DNA of 64,000 nucleotides, taken from NCBI GenBank assembly GCA_015523465.1, contig WAKF01000073.1:1-64000 (forward strand). Direction: 5' to 3'. Source of the stretch: Aeropyrum sp. (GTDB lineage Archaea; Thermoproteota; Thermoprotei_A; Sulfolobales; Acidilobaceae). The translations under genes and the position numbers were made by a program. Positions 35,992-44,786 of the stretch are shown piece after piece (position 1 is the first letter of the stretch; each line of letters starts with the position of its first letter). The notes under the pieces are model-generated. The model saw only the letters and a list, made by a program, of their open reading frames with translations. It had not been told where the DNA came from and ran no database searches.

Positions 35992-36489
35992 CTATTTACC
36001 GGCTTGGGTTGGATAATCTTGTTTTTCCAGCTCCCTATTTTCACCTTTGCCCTCCACGTTTTCTGGGTGTGTTCCTTCCTCGCCAGCTTCCAGGGTTTCC
36101 TCCTCTTCTACTCTGCATGGAAGTGAGCTTGGGGGTGTCGAGAGGGCTGTTGCGGCTTCGGCTAATATGACGATTTGGACTATATCCAGGTTTGCTACTA
36201 GGCCGTTGGAGGACCTTTCGAGGAGTACTAGGGGCAGTGGTATGGGGTTCGTGTAGTAGAGGACTACTGCTGTTATATGTGCTGCTACTGCGGAGGATAG
36301 GAAGAGTAGTCTCCAACGATTCTCGAGTAGGCTGAGTACCAGGTAGCCGGCTAGGGAGAGCACTATTATAGTGGAGGCCGACTCCCTACTCATAGATGCT
36401 GCGGCCGCTGCTGTGAGCCCCGTGACTGTAGCTCCCAGTAATGGCTGGCGGCCGTATAGCCTTGCTATCCACGGAGAGCAACCGCCCAC
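35992..36489 (-). CDS. Membrane protein with acidic C-terminal tail, unknown
   Basis: 165 aa with about four hydrophobic helices (residues about 16-120, e.g. STIIVLSLAGYLVLSLL and LLFLSSAVAAHITAVVLYY), then a 40-residue hydrophilic tail rich in Glu. No family recognised. Divergent from valS, whose promoter lies in the 55 bp between them. Confidence 0.55.
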   Translation of the reverse strand: MGGCSPWIARLYGRQPLLGATVTGLTAAAAASMSRESASTIIVLSLAGYLVLSLLENRWRLLFLSSAVAAHITAVVLYYTNPIPLPLVLLERSSNGLVANLDIVQIVILAEAATALSTPPSSLPCRVEEEETLEAGEEGTHPENVEGKGENRELEKQDYPTQAGK

Positions 36490-36518
36490 CCTCTTTAACC
36501 CCGGGCATTAGGAGTCTA

Positions 36519-36530
36519 GCTAGTATAAAG
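36519..36530 (+). promoter_or_regulatory. TATA-like box of valS
   Basis: GCTAGTATAAAG lies about 20-27 bp before TTG 36546. A second GCTATAAAG follows at 36531. The spacing supports transcription starting near 36546-36552. Confidence 0.45.
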
Positions 36531-36545
36531 GCTATAAAGCTGAGC

Positions 36546-39020
36546 TTGACTAGAAGTTTCAGGGTGCCCCTATCCTTGGCCTCAGCCCTAAACCCGAGGA
36601 TAGAGGAGAAGCGCTGGGACCCCGGGAGGGAGGTCGAGCTTATTAGTAAGTGGGAGGAGGAGGGCTTGTACAAGTCAGTCCTAGACCCCGATGACCCTAG
36701 GGAGATAGTGGTCATAGATACGCCGCCCCCTTATCCTAGTGGTAAGTGGCATGTGGGAGGGGCTTCCCACTACGCTCAGATAGACATGGTGGCTAGGTAT
36801 TTCAGGCTTAAGGGCTACAACGTTGTTGTCCCCTTCTATGCTGACAGGAACGGTCTTCCGGTGGAGGTTCAAGTCGAGAAGACTTATGGTGTAGTGGCCC
36901 ACGAGATAGCTAGGACGCCTGAGGGTAGACGTAGATTCCTTAACATGTGCCGGGAGTTCCTGGATAACGTTGAGAAGGAGATCGTTGGTGTTTGGAAGAG
37001 GCTTGGCTGTAGCTTCGACTATTGGACTGAAGGGACTGATAGCCCCCGCTACAGGACTCTAACCCAGGCCACATTCATAGAACTCTGGAGAAGGGGGCTG
37101 GTCTACGAGGCTGAAAGGCCCGTTAGGTGGTGTCCCAGGTGTAAGACAACCCTTGCCGAGGCCGAGGTGGAATATAGGGAGGAAGAGGACTACCTATACT
37201 ACGTTAAGTATAAGCTTAAGGATGACGGTAGAGACCTCGTTGTCGCCACAACGCGGCCTGAGCTTATAGCGTCGTGCGCAGCCCTAGCCTACCACCCGGA
37301 GGATGAGAGGTATAAGGGGCTTGCCGGGAAGAAGGCTATAGCCCCCATATACGGCCACGAACTCATAATAATTGAGCACCCCTCAGTCAAGCCGGAATAC
37401 GGCACTGGCTTAATGATGATCTGTAGCTACGGCGATGAGGAGGACGTGAGACTATTCAGGGAGTTGGGCCTCAAGCCTAAGGTAATAGTGAGTGAGGACG
37501 GCATTATGAAGGAAGAGGCTGGGCCCATAGCGGGGTTAAGGGTGGAGGAGGCTAGAAGGAAGATCGTTGAGATACTCGAGAAGGAGGGCTTACTTGCTAG
37601 GAAGGAGAAGATCAAGCATGAAGTCCCAGTGTGCTGGAGGTGCAAGACGCCGCTACAGATAATTCATAGGAGGGAGCTGTTCCTCAAGCAGCTTGAGTTC
37701 CGCGATGAGATAAAGAAGGTCGCTGATAGGATGGAGTTCAAGCCCGAGATGCACAAGCGTAAGCTATACGATTGGATCGAGAGTCTCAGGATGGACTGGC
37801 CCATATCGAGGGACCGCTACTACGGCACGGAGATACCACTATGGACTTGTAGGAGGTGCGGTGCTAAGCTAGTCCCCGAGCCCGGCAGGTACTATAGGCC
37901 CTGGGAGGAGGAGCCTCCCTGGGATTCTTGCCCGAGGTGCGGTGCCCCCAGGTCGGAGCTTGAGGGGGAGAAGAGGGTCTTCGACACTTGGTTCGATAGC
38001 AGCATCACCCCACTATACGTCACGAGGTGGCTCGAGGATAAGAGGTTCTACGAGAAGGCGTCTAGGAATGTCATGAGACCTCAGGGCCAGGATATTATCA
38101 GGACGTGGCTCTATTACACGATATTGAGGGTTTACCAGCTTACTGGGAAGCCCGCGTTTAGGTGGGTTAGGATTACTGGGATGGGCCTGGACCCCACTGG
38201 GAGGCCGATGCATAAGAGTCTGGGTAACGTGATAGACCCTGAGCCCATAATAGAGAAGTATGGTGCCGACGCCTTCAGGTTCTGGGCTGCTATTGCTGCA
38301 AAGCTGGGCTACGACTATAAGTTCGACGAGAACAAGGTGAAGACTGGGAGGAACTTCGCGACCAAGCTGTGGAATCTGGCGAGGTTCATCTCCTCGTTCC
38401 CTGAGCCCGAGGAAGCTCAGCCCACGTTTACTGACAGGGCTTTCATGGCGCTGGCTGACGAGTACCTTGAAAGGGCTGACAGGGGCTACTCGGAGCTAGA
38501 CGTCTTCGAGCCGGGCCTGGCTATATACGAGCTTGCATGGGACGTCTTCGCTAGCAACTACGTGGAGCTGGTGAAGGAGAGGGCTTATAATAGGAGGGGA
38601 GAGTTCACGCCCAGCGAGCAGAGGGCGGCTTGGGCGTCGCTACACAGGATCTTCAAGGCGATACTAGTAGCCCTCAGCCCCATAATGCCGTTCGTGACCG
38701 ATGCAGCCTACAGGGAGCTGTATGGAGTGAGTGTTCACAAGCAGAAATGGCCCGAGTCGATGGTCTCAGGTGACGAGAGGAAGGAGCTGGCTGAGGCGGC
38801 TAGGATTATAATGCAGGTTAACAGTGCCGTGTGGAGCTATAAGAAGTCGCGGGGTATGAGGCTCTCAGACCCCATAGAGGGTAAGAAGGTCTATGTCCCA
38901 GCAGCAATCGAGGGAGCTTTGAAGGACCTAAGCGCCCTCCACAAGGCTGAGTTCGCTATCTATAGCGAGAGGCCGCCTGAGGGAGCTGAAGAGATAGGCC
39001 CTGGGATCTACCTAGCCTGA
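36546..39020 (+). CDS. valS: Valyl-tRNA synthetase
   Basis: Class I aminoacyl-tRNA synthetase. PPPYPSGKWHVGG is the archaeal form of the HIGH signature, and RPMHKSLGNVIDP the KMSKS loop (Met-His in place of Met-Ser). The editing domain shows ATTRPELIA and YGTGLMMICSYGDEEDV. VFDTWFDSSITPLY is the ValRS-specific catalytic strand. Zinc-like CxxC pairs occur in WCPRCK and CRRCG/CPRCG. The start is uncertain: TTG 36546 (leaderless) or GTG 36564; the frame is open to 36441 but that would overlap the divergent gene. Pelota follows after 17 bp. Confidence 0.93.
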   Translation: MTRSFRVPLSLASALNPRIEEKRWDPGREVELISKWEEEGLYKSVLDPDDPREIVVIDTPPPYPSGKWHVGGASHYAQIDMVARYFRLKGYNVVVPFYADRNGLPVEVQVEKTYGVVAHEIARTPEGRRRFLNMCREFLDNVEKEIVGVWKRLGCSFDYWTEGTDSPRYRTLTQATFIELWRRGLVYEAERPVRWCPRCKTTLAEAEVEYREEEDYLYYVKYKLKDDGRDLVVATTRPELIASCAALAYHPEDERYKGLAGKKAIAPIYGHELIIIEHPSVKPEYGTGLMMICSYGDEEDVRLFRELGLKPKVIVSEDGIMKEEAGPIAGLRVEEARRKIVEILEKEGLLARKEKIKHEVPVCWRCKTPLQIIHRRELFLKQLEFRDEIKKVADRMEFKPEMHKRKLYDWIESLRMDWPISRDRYYGTEIPLWTCRRCGAKLVPEPGRYYRPWEEEPPWDSCPRCGAPRSELEGEKRVFDTWFDSSITPLYVTRWLEDKRFYEKASRNVMRPQGQDIIRTWLYYTILRVYQLTGKPAFRWVRITGMGLDPTGRPMHKSLGNVIDPEPIIEKYGADAFRFWAAIAAKLGYDYKFDENKVKTGRNFATKLWNLARFISSFPEPEEAQPTFTDRAFMALADEYLERADRGYSELDVFEPGLAIYELAWDVFASNYVELVKERAYNRRGEFTPSEQRAAWASLHRIFKAILVALSPIMPFVTDAAYRELYGVSVHKQKWPESMVSGDERKELAEAARIIMQVNSAVWSYKKSRGMRLSDPIEGKKVYVPAAIEGALKDLSALHKAEFAIYSERPPEGAEEIGPGIYLA

Positions 39021-39037
39021 AGGGTGGCCTAGAGGCT

Positions 39038-40117
39038 TTGAAGGTTGAAGTCCTAGACTCTAAGAAAAGGTTTTTGCGAGTTAGGCCTGAGAGCGAGGAG
39101 GACCTATGGCGCCTCAAGATAGCCTTGAGGAAGGGCGACCTTGTAACTCTGAGGACCTCCAGGGACGTGAGGGTTGGGAGCGGGAGGAAGGAGAGGATAG
39201 CAATGACTCTAACTATAAGGCTCGATTCCGTCGAGTTCCAGCCCTTCACCGGGAGGCTGAGAATCAGCGGCATAGTTGTCGAGGGGCCTGACGAGTTCGG
39301 GGTTAAGGGGAAGAGGCACTCAGCCACAATATCACCGGGGCAAAGCTTAGTCGTCGAAAGGGAGGGGGGCTGGGATGAGAGGGTCATAGCTAGGCTTAGG
39401 TCCTCAGCCTCCCCAGGCTCTGCAGTGATAGCAGCTATAGACTACGACGAGTACGCTATAGCAGTACTAGCTCCGCATGGCTTCACGATCGTAGAGGATG
39501 TACCGGTCTCCCTGCCGGGAAAGGATGATCCAGCGAGGGAAGGCGAGGTTGAGAGGCTTGTTGAGAGAGTTGCTGCTAGGATCGTTGAGGAGGCTTCTAG
39601 GCATAAGGCTGCCGTCGCGGTTATAGTGGGGCCTGGGCACCTTAAGGGCTTGGTAGCCGAGAGGCTTCGGGAGGCTGCTCCTAAGCTCAGGGTTGTGGTA
39701 GACGACGCCTCTATGGGAGGTTCTACTGGGGTTCGGGAGGCGCTTAGGAGGACTACAGTAGCTGAGGCCCTCAGGGAGTACTCTATACTCGAGGCGGAGG
39801 CCTTGCTGGAGGAGTTTCTTAGGAGGGCTGCGAGGGATAGGGATTCTATAGCCTATACTGTGAAGGACGTGCTGACTGCTGCCAAGCTAGCTGCTATCGA
39901 GTCCGTAGTGGTCGATGAGTCGCTGCTCTATAGTCTAGACGATGAGGTTAGGGAGGCTGTCGACGAGGCGCTAGCTCGAGCTGAGAGAACTGGGGCAAAA
40001 ATCATCGTGGTCCCCGAGGACTCGCCGCCCTCGGAGAAGTTGAGGGCCTTCGGGGGTATAGCCGCCCTCCTAAGGTATCGGCTCCCCCCGGAGGCTAGAC
40101 GGCTATCAGAGTCTTAG
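39038..40117 (+). CDS. pelA: Pelota (Dom34) mRNA surveillance / ribosome rescue factor
   Basis: eRF1-like protein that with aEF1A/ABCE1 splits stalled ribosomes. The N-terminal Sm-like domain includes DLVTLRTSRDVRVGSGRKE. The central domain has VAVIVGPGHLKGLVAERL. The C-terminal domain ends GAKIIVVPEDSPPSEKLRAFGGIAALLRY. Length of 359 aa is normal, with no GGQ motif, as expected. TTG start, 17 bp after valS, probably one operon. The end overlaps an antiparallel Lrp-domain gene by 23 bp. Confidence 0.95.
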   Translation: MKVEVLDSKKRFLRVRPESEEDLWRLKIALRKGDLVTLRTSRDVRVGSGRKERIAMTLTIRLDSVEFQPFTGRLRISGIVVEGPDEFGVKGKRHSATISPGQSLVVEREGGWDERVIARLRSSASPGSAVIAAIDYDEYAIAVLAPHGFTIVEDVPVSLPGKDDPAREGEVERLVERVAARIVEEASRHKAAVAVIVGPGHLKGLVAERLREAAPKLRVVVDDASMGGSTGVREALRRTTVAEALREYSILEAEALLEEFLRRAARDRDSIAYTVKDVLTAAKLAAIESVVVDESLLYSLDDEVREAVDEALARAERTGAKIIVVPEDSPPSEKLRAFGGIAALLRYRLPPEARRLSES

Positions 40118-40346
40118 TCTCCTCCACCCCGTCGATCTTCCTGATATTACTGACTATGCTGTCTAGCAGCCTCATGTTATCGGCTTCAACCCTAACGACT
40201 ATATCGTAGTCACCGTAGGTTATCCTCGCCTCCGTAACATTTCTATAGAAGTCCTTGAGGATCTTATCGACAACGTCCCTCTCCTTTCCAGCCAGCACCT
40301 TCACTAATATATATGCGACCACTCTACCCCTCTCCACTCCAGCCAC
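40095..40346 (-). CDS. Stand-alone Lrp/AsnC ligand-binding (RAM) domain protein
   Basis: 83 aa: VVAYILVKVLAGKERDVVDKIL, ARITYGDYDIVVRVEADN and IRKIDGVEETKTL make the beta-alpha-beta RAM fold of Lrp regulators with no DNA-binding part. Such proteins bind amino acids and can assemble with full-length Lrp proteins. GTG/ATG start near 40346. Confidence 0.88.
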   Translation of the reverse strand: MAGVERGRVVAYILVKVLAGKERDVVDKILKDFYRNVTEARITYGDYDIVVRVEADNMRLLDSIVSNIRKIDGVEETKTLIAV

Positions 40347-40439
40347 CTCTCCACCTTATCCCGGTAGTGTCGCCGCAGATTTTAACAAATGCCTCTACAA
40401 GGCCCGGCCTAGCCTAGAGCTCAGCATCGCCGGCCCCGT

Positions 40440-41330
40440 TCACAGCCCCCTACCCTCTGGGGGGCTCCTTGGGGTCCGACGCAGTCGATCATCACAGCCC
40501 CAGGCAATCAAGCAGTCCTTACAGCACTCACTACCTCGTCCCGCAGGTCCTCCGCAGAGCTTGCACCTAGCCTCTATTCTATGCGTGGAAGCTATGAGGC
40601 TTACGGCCGCTAGGCTACTATACTCTAACTCGGGCCTCCCTGAGTAGGCTACGCTCGAATAAACCCTCTTATACAGGTACCTAGGAGTTATGGTAGAGCT
40701 TATGTCCACGAGGCCTCTGAGAGTTGCTAGGGCTCTTACGGCTTCGCTCTCTATGGTCCTAAGTCCGTAGGCAACTGTGACGCCCATAACCTCGAAGCTG
40801 TTCTCTGCAACGTCAACCATGTACTCGAGCCTAGAGGACATCAGGGCTTCCACGCCGAGGGCTGTCAGTGTAGTCCGGGTTACGGGTAGGAGGGCTACGT
40901 TAGCCTCCCATTCGAGGGCTGCTAGGGCGGCGGCAGACCTTTCAGCTCTTAGCAGTGTAGGGGCCCAGACTTCCCCCTGCAGTCTGGGGGTAGGGGCTTC
41001 TACGATCTCGACTCCGGCCTCTCTTATCAGTCTTGAAGCGTTGGGCCCTAGGGTTATGTAGGAGGGCTTGAAGGCTATGGTAGAGGCGGAGTAGCGCCTC
41101 TCTACGATGCCTGTTATATAGGCAAGGGCTACGGCGGAGAGGGGGTCCAATGCGCCAAGGTACACCCCAACCCTGACTCCCGGCTTAAAGGCTCTGAGCC
41201 CCCTGATCGACCTCTTTACAGCTCTCGCAACGGCCTCTTCAAGGCAGGGTGTACATAGGGGTTGGCCGCTAGCCCTACGATAGTAGCTGGCAGGCCTTCT
41301 CCTACAGGATACGCAGGTCCTACCCCTCAT
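40440..41330 (-). CDS. TtuA/TtcA-like tRNA-thiolation family paralogue with degenerate PP-loop
   Basis: The N-terminal zinc finger CVSCRRRPASYYRRASGQPLC-TPC is that of TtuA-type tRNA 2-thiouridine synthetases, and FKPGVRVGVYLGALDP aligns with their ATP loop. However, the PP-loop SGGKDS is replaced by LGALDP, and the mid-protein iron-sulfur cysteines are absent. A C-terminal zinc ribbon (CKLCGG ... CCKDC) remains. So it is probably not an active thiolase. 296 aa. It overlaps the next gene by 11 bp in a three-gene operon. Confidence 0.6.
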   Translation of the reverse strand: MRGRTCVSCRRRPASYYRRASGQPLCTPCLEEAVARAVKRSIRGLRAFKPGVRVGVYLGALDPLSAVALAYITGIVERRYSASTIAFKPSYITLGPNASRLIREAGVEIVEAPTPRLQGEVWAPTLLRAERSAAALAALEWEANVALLPVTRTTLTALGVEALMSSRLEYMVDVAENSFEVMGVTVAYGLRTIESEAVRALATLRGLVDISSTITPRYLYKRVYSSVAYSGRPELEYSSLAAVSLIASTHRIEARCKLCGGPAGRGSECCKDCLIAWGCDDRLRRTPRSPPEGRGL

Positions 41331-42138
41331 GCCCCACAGCCGTCCTCAACGCCTTCCTAGCCGCTGCGGCTACCTTGGCGTCTGAAGCGGCTACTACCGT
41401 GCCAAGCCTTACCACACCCTCCTCAACCGGTATCTTGAGAGGGAGCCCGTCGTCGCCGAAAACCTCGCCCCCGCACTCCATAACTACGCCGATAGCCGCC
41501 GCTATATCAACGTTCCTCAACCTTCCCCTGAAGTCCATGAACCCGGCTATCCTCCCGAGCCCCACATAACTTATCTCGAGGGCTGAGCTACCCAGACTCC
41601 TAACCTTATACCCTTCACCAAGCTCCTCGAGCACTCTGAGCACAGTACTGGCGGCCTGGGACCTTTCAACGTAGACGCTTAAGACGCGAGGCGGGTGCTC
41701 TTTACGCCTAGCCCTAGCCTCTCCTTCAAAACAACCCCCACCCCTCAGAAATGATAGGGGGTAGCCCCAGAACACGGGGGCTACAGCACCGGCAACAAGC
41801 TCCCAGCCGCTCGAGCCTTTCTTAGCGAAGGCTACAGACACTGAAGCCCAGGGTATGCATGACGAGTAGTTAGTGCTCCCGTCTAGAGGGTCTATAATGG
41901 CTACCAGGCCTTCAGGCTTCCCATCTAAACCTCTCTCCTCGCTAACAACCGCAAGCCCCCCTCCAACCTCCCTCCTAAGCAGGTCTACTAGGTAGCTCTC
42001 AGACTCTATGTCAGCCCTGATAGTCTCGCCTTTAACCTTGGCAGTGTATTTATCATCGCATGCAAGGTCCCTTAGGAGGGCTGCGGCCTCCGAGGAGGCC
42101 TTCAGAGCTATCCTCCTAAGCTCTTCGTAGCTATTCAC
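41320..42138 (-). CDS. Inositol monophosphatase / fructose-1,6-bisphosphatase family phosphatase
   Basis: Mg2+-dependent sugar or inositol phosphatase. Metal site: SEERG (around residue 67), IIDPLDGSTNYSS (DPxDGT type, around 83) and FRGRLRNVDIAAAIGV (WDxA type, with the Asp in NVDIAA, around 210). 272 aa. In archaea these double as FBPase and IMPase. It overlaps the B3/4 gene by one base and the TtuA-like gene by 11. Confidence 0.9.
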   Translation of the reverse strand: MNSYEELRRIALKASSEAAALLRDLACDDKYTAKVKGETIRADIESESYLVDLLRREVGGGLAVVSEERGLDGKPEGLVAIIDPLDGSTNYSSCIPWASVSVAFAKKGSSGWELVAGAVAPVFWGYPLSFLRGGGCFEGEARARRKEHPPRVLSVYVERSQAASTVLRVLEELGEGYKVRSLGSSALEISYVGLGRIAGFMDFRGRLRNVDIAAAIGVVMECGGEVFGDDGLPLKIPVEEGVVRLGTVVAASDAKVAAAARKALRTAVGHEG

Positions 42139-42821
42139 TAAGTCTCCTTCACCTCCACGCCTTCGAGAACTGCATGGGAGTATCTGCCTAGTAGTGATAA
42201 TACCTCTTCCAGGGCCCTTTTAACCTCAGCCCTGGGAACCCCCGGCGCCCCAGCGGAGACTATTAGTATCGAGGTCGTTTCACCCCTCACCATAGTCTCC
42301 TCGGAGTCCCTATGAGGGTATATGTGTAGGACCTTCCCCGAAGCGTCAACTAGTATGGGGGTCCCGCGCTTAAGCCTAGAGGGTTTGCCTCCGATCGGCC
42401 TAAACTCCTCCCCTCCCGCAGCCCTCTTAAGCGTGAGTGGCGGCTCGATCCTGGCGGCGTCGTATATACCAATGGGCACTAGGGTTTTCAGGCTCACAAG
42501 GTTACCTGAGTCCACCACACTATTAATCCTAGGCAGGCTCTTCCCATGTAAAACCCTCCTAGCCAGCGCCTCGCCGCTAGGCCTAATCTTAGTGGGATCT
42601 ATACCGAGCCTCCAAAGGAGGTTCCTATAAGCCCTTACAACAGGGTGCTCAGTAAGCCTTTCAGGGCTTCCCAGGGACTCCCTCACCTCAGCCTCAACCC
42701 TTGCTAACTCCCTGTCAAGGCCCGCAGGGGTGGGTAGGACCTTCAGGCTCGGCACTAGGGCGTAATACACGAAGACTCCAAGCCCCTTAAGGTCGTCCGA
42801 AACTACGACCTCCACTTTCAA
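42138..42821 (-). CDS. B3/B4 (tRNA-synthetase-like) domain protein
   Basis: 227-aa protein of the PheT B3/4-domain family: RAYRNLLWRLGIDPTKIRPSGEAL and RINSVVDSGNLVSLKTLVPIGIYD are the family's characteristic blocks, as in stand-alone editing-like proteins that check amino acids or tRNAs. Exact function not established. First gene of a three-gene operon with the IMPase and TtuA-like genes. Confidence 0.82.
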   Translation of the reverse strand: MKVEVVVSDDLKGLGVFVYYALVPSLKVLPTPAGLDRELARVEAEVRESLGSPERLTEHPVVRAYRNLLWRLGIDPTKIRPSGEALARRVLHGKSLPRINSVVDSGNLVSLKTLVPIGIYDAARIEPPLTLKRAAGGEEFRPIGGKPSRLKRGTPILVDASGKVLHIYPHRDSEETMVRGETTSILIVSAGAPGVPRAEVKRALEEVLSLLGRYSHAVLEGVEVKET

Positions 42822-43037
42822 CCTCTAGGACACCTCAAATCACTTTCTACCAAGCCCGGCTAGGAGTGAGCACTGCGGGAGTATTATCTTGAACGCTTCC
42901 TCTACAGATTTAACAGTTTATCCTTCATCTAGAGGGTCTAAATAGTTATTTAATGATGGTAGTGTAGTGTAGGGCGACGTCTCAGGCGCCGGCAGACTCG
43001 CGCCACAAGGATCATATGTGGAGGGCTTAACTCCTTG

Positions 43038-43472
43038 CTAGGCACGGCTCTCCTCTACAACCACTATTTCCTCCTTCAACTTTACACCCTCCTTCGCCAC
43101 AGTAGCATAGATTGGGCATAGACTCTTAACCATCTCTACAACCTTCTCAGCTTCGCCTTTATTAAGCCCCGAGAACTTAAAGACTATACTAGCCTCCCTT
43201 AGACCCTCCCCCACGCTAAAGGAACCCTCAACCTCAACCTCTATGCTCCCAGGCTTCAAACCCAGCTTTGCCGCTATCATCTTAGCCATGAAGACCTCAC
43301 AGGTAGCTAGTGATGCCACTAGAAGGTCTAGAGGGCTGGGTAGATCGTCTCTACCACCCATCTCGGGTGGCTCAGAAACGCTGAGGGACCCCCACCTCCC
43401 CTCGGCAACCACTAGATCGCCTTTGAGCCCCGCCTTAACCCTTACAGGCTTAAGCTCTATCATGCCCACCAT
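43038..43472 (-). CDS. OsmC/Ohr-family protein
   Basis: Small peroxide-reducing fold. LVASLATCEVFMAKMI (around residue 55) holds the first catalytic cysteine, and VKSLCPIYATV near the end the second. DDLPSPLDLLVAS is the usual segment before. 145 aa. Several in-frame starts exist (43487, 43472, 43463); ATG 43472 is chosen for lack of decisive evidence. Likely reduces organic hydroperoxides. Confidence 0.88.
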   Translation of the reverse strand: MVGMIELKPVRVKAGLKGDLVVAEGRWGSLSVSEPPEMGGRDDLPSPLDLLVASLATCEVFMAKMIAAKLGLKPGSIEVEVEGSFSVGEGLREASIVFKFSGLNKGEAEKVVEMVKSLCPIYATVAKEGVKLKEEIVVVEESRA

Positions 43473-43532
43473 TAGACACCATACCACCTCGTTAAGGAGG
43501 AAAGGGTGAATGGCATTAGCCCTTGTTTTGAC

Positions 43533-43542
43533 GCGTATAAAG
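43533..43542 (+). promoter_or_regulatory. TATA box of the ribosomal stalk operon/leader
   Basis: GCGTATAAAGG is a good archaeal TATA box. At the usual 25-nt spacing it would start transcription near 43566, right at the beginning of the structured leader. Confidence 0.55.
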
Positions 43543-43567
43543 GCGACGTCAAGGTTAATCGCCTGTA

Positions 43568-43647
43568 GCCGCCCCCATGCGCTCCCCCGCTCATAGCACC
43601 CCCCAGAGATTGCGGGTTGCTTGCGGGGGCGGGGAGCTCGGGGCGGC
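43568..43647 (+). ncRNA. GC-rich structured leader or small RNA upstream of rpl11
   Basis: GCCGCCCC (43568-43575) pairs perfectly with GGGGCGGC (43640-43647). Inside, GCTCCCC (43581-43587) pairs with GGGGAGC (43631-43637), or CCCCCGC (43584-43590) with GCGGGGG (43623-43629), two competing helices. An apical hairpin AGCA/TGCT with CCC/GGG (43595-43621) closes it. The nearest coding start is 78 bp downstream. It may be a ribosomal-protein autoregulatory leader or a separate RNA (inference). Confidence 0.5.
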
Positions 43648-43725
43648 CTCCAGCTAGGATGTAGTTGCTTGCTCAGGCTAATAAGGCCTGGGAGCCGGGT
43701 TTTGCTGTTGTGGGTGGTGGGTTGT

Positions 43726-44076
43726 ATGGTTAAGGGGGCTCAGGTTAAGCCTTCCACTACGAAGCTGCTGCTACAGGCCCTGGGAAAGAATGAGAGGGCG
43801 CTTGAGAAGGTTAGTAGTGAACCCTTTAGTCAAAGGCTGGGGAAGCTTGGCGATCTCCCGTTTGAGAGGATAGTTGAGATTGCTATTGAGAAGAAGCCCG
43901 ACCTTCTAGCCAAGACCCTGAAGGCTGCCGTGAAGACTATACTCGGGAGTGCTAGGAGCCTCGGTATAACGGTTGACGGTAAGGATCCTAAGCAGGTTAC
44001 GAGGGAGGTTGATGAGGGGCTCTACGACGCTGTGCTTGCTAAGTACGAGGAGAAGTGGGAGAAGGCTGAGGGCTAG
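43726..44076 (+). CDS. rpl11: Ribosomal protein L11, C-terminal domain only
   Basis: [23 protein letters not shown] and [27 protein letters not shown] match the C-terminal, 23S-rRNA-binding half of archaeal L11, and [14 protein letters not shown] the hinge. The usual first 70 residues, including the conserved 'GGxATPxPPLGPALG' N-terminal domain, are missing. All frames upstream to 43500 lack it. ATG 43726 has GGGTGGTGGG seven bases before it; 116 aa against about 165 normally. First gene of the L11-L1-P0-P1 operon, so it is expected to be expressed. Confidence 0.85.
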   Translation: MVKGAQVKPSTTKLLLQALGKNERALEKVSSEPFSQRLGKLGDLPFERIVEIAIEKKPDLLAKTLKAAVKTILGSARSLGITVDGKDPKQVTREVDEGLYDAVLAKYEEKWEKAEG

Positions 44077-44121
44077 CTCTGACACCTATATTAGGCTCTC
44101 CCGTGACTAGCCCCCAGGGGG

Positions 44122-44781
44122 GTGTGGGATATATTGGCGATGCAGGTTCAAGACCCTCTCAGCGAGGCTATAGCGATGGCGCTGAAGCTGGGGAAGCCTC
44201 GGAGGTTTAGGCAGAGTGTGGAGCTTATAGTGGCTTTGAAGGACGTAGATCCTAGGAGCCCTGAGGCTAGGCTTAGGGAGATAGTTTACTTACCCCACAA
44301 GCCTCCTAAGGAACCTCACATATGTGTCGTCGCCGATGGTGACATGGCTCTCAAGGCTAGAGAGGCGGGGGTTGAGGTGTTCACACGCCAGGATGTACTC
44401 CAACTAAGGGGTAACAGGAAGGCGGCTAAGAAGATAGCTCGGAGGTGTGACTGGGTGCTTGTGAGGGCTGATTTGATGGGGATAGCTGGGGGCGCCTTGG
44501 GCCCGGCTCTAGGCCCTAGGGGCAAGGCCCCCACACCCATCCCGCCAGCGGCCAACATAGTTGAGACTATTGAGAGGTTTAAGAGGGCTGTATGGGTTAG
44601 GATGCGGAACCAGCCCCAGGTGATGGTTAGGATCGGTACCGAGGACATGAATCCTAAGGAACTCGCCGAGAACGCTAGGGCCGTCTTGCAGGTTGTTGAG
44701 GGTAGGCTAGGCCGCCAGAAGATAGCTAAGGTCTACGTCAAGAAGACGATGGGACCGCCGGTACAAGTTACGGCCTGGTAG
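44122..44781 (+). CDS. rpl1: Ribosomal protein L1
   Basis: Large-subunit protein of the L1 stalk. The archaeal L1 fold is seen in RRFRQSVELIVALKDVDP at the start, VLVRADLMGIAGGALGPALGPRGKAP in the middle (quoted in part; around residues 112-137), and VMVRIGTEDMNPKELAENARA. 219 aa. GTG 44122 used; ATG 44140 is an alternative with a stronger upstream GGGGGGTGTGGG. Confidence 0.96.
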   Translation: MWDILAMQVQDPLSEAIAMALKLGKPRRFRQSVELIVALKDVDPRSPEARLREIVYLPHKPPKEPHICVVADGDMALKAREAGVEVFTRQDVLQLRGNRKAAKKIARRCDWVLVRADLMGIAGGALGPALGPRGKAPTPIPPAANIVETIERFKRAVWVRMRNQPQVMVRIGTEDMNPKELAENARAVLQVVEGRLGRQKIAKVYVKKTMGPPVQVTAW

Positions 44782-44786
44782 GCGGG

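Noticed and set aside
35929..36126. 65-aa hydrophobic plus-strand frame
   Set aside because: Overlaps the more convincing minus-strand membrane gene at 35992-36489; hydrophobicity is a mirror effect.
42952..43010. ATGATGG box and GGCGC/GCGCC hairpin upstream of the OsmC gene end
   Set aside because: No D box and only a 5-bp stem with a 10-nt loop; too weak for an RNA call.
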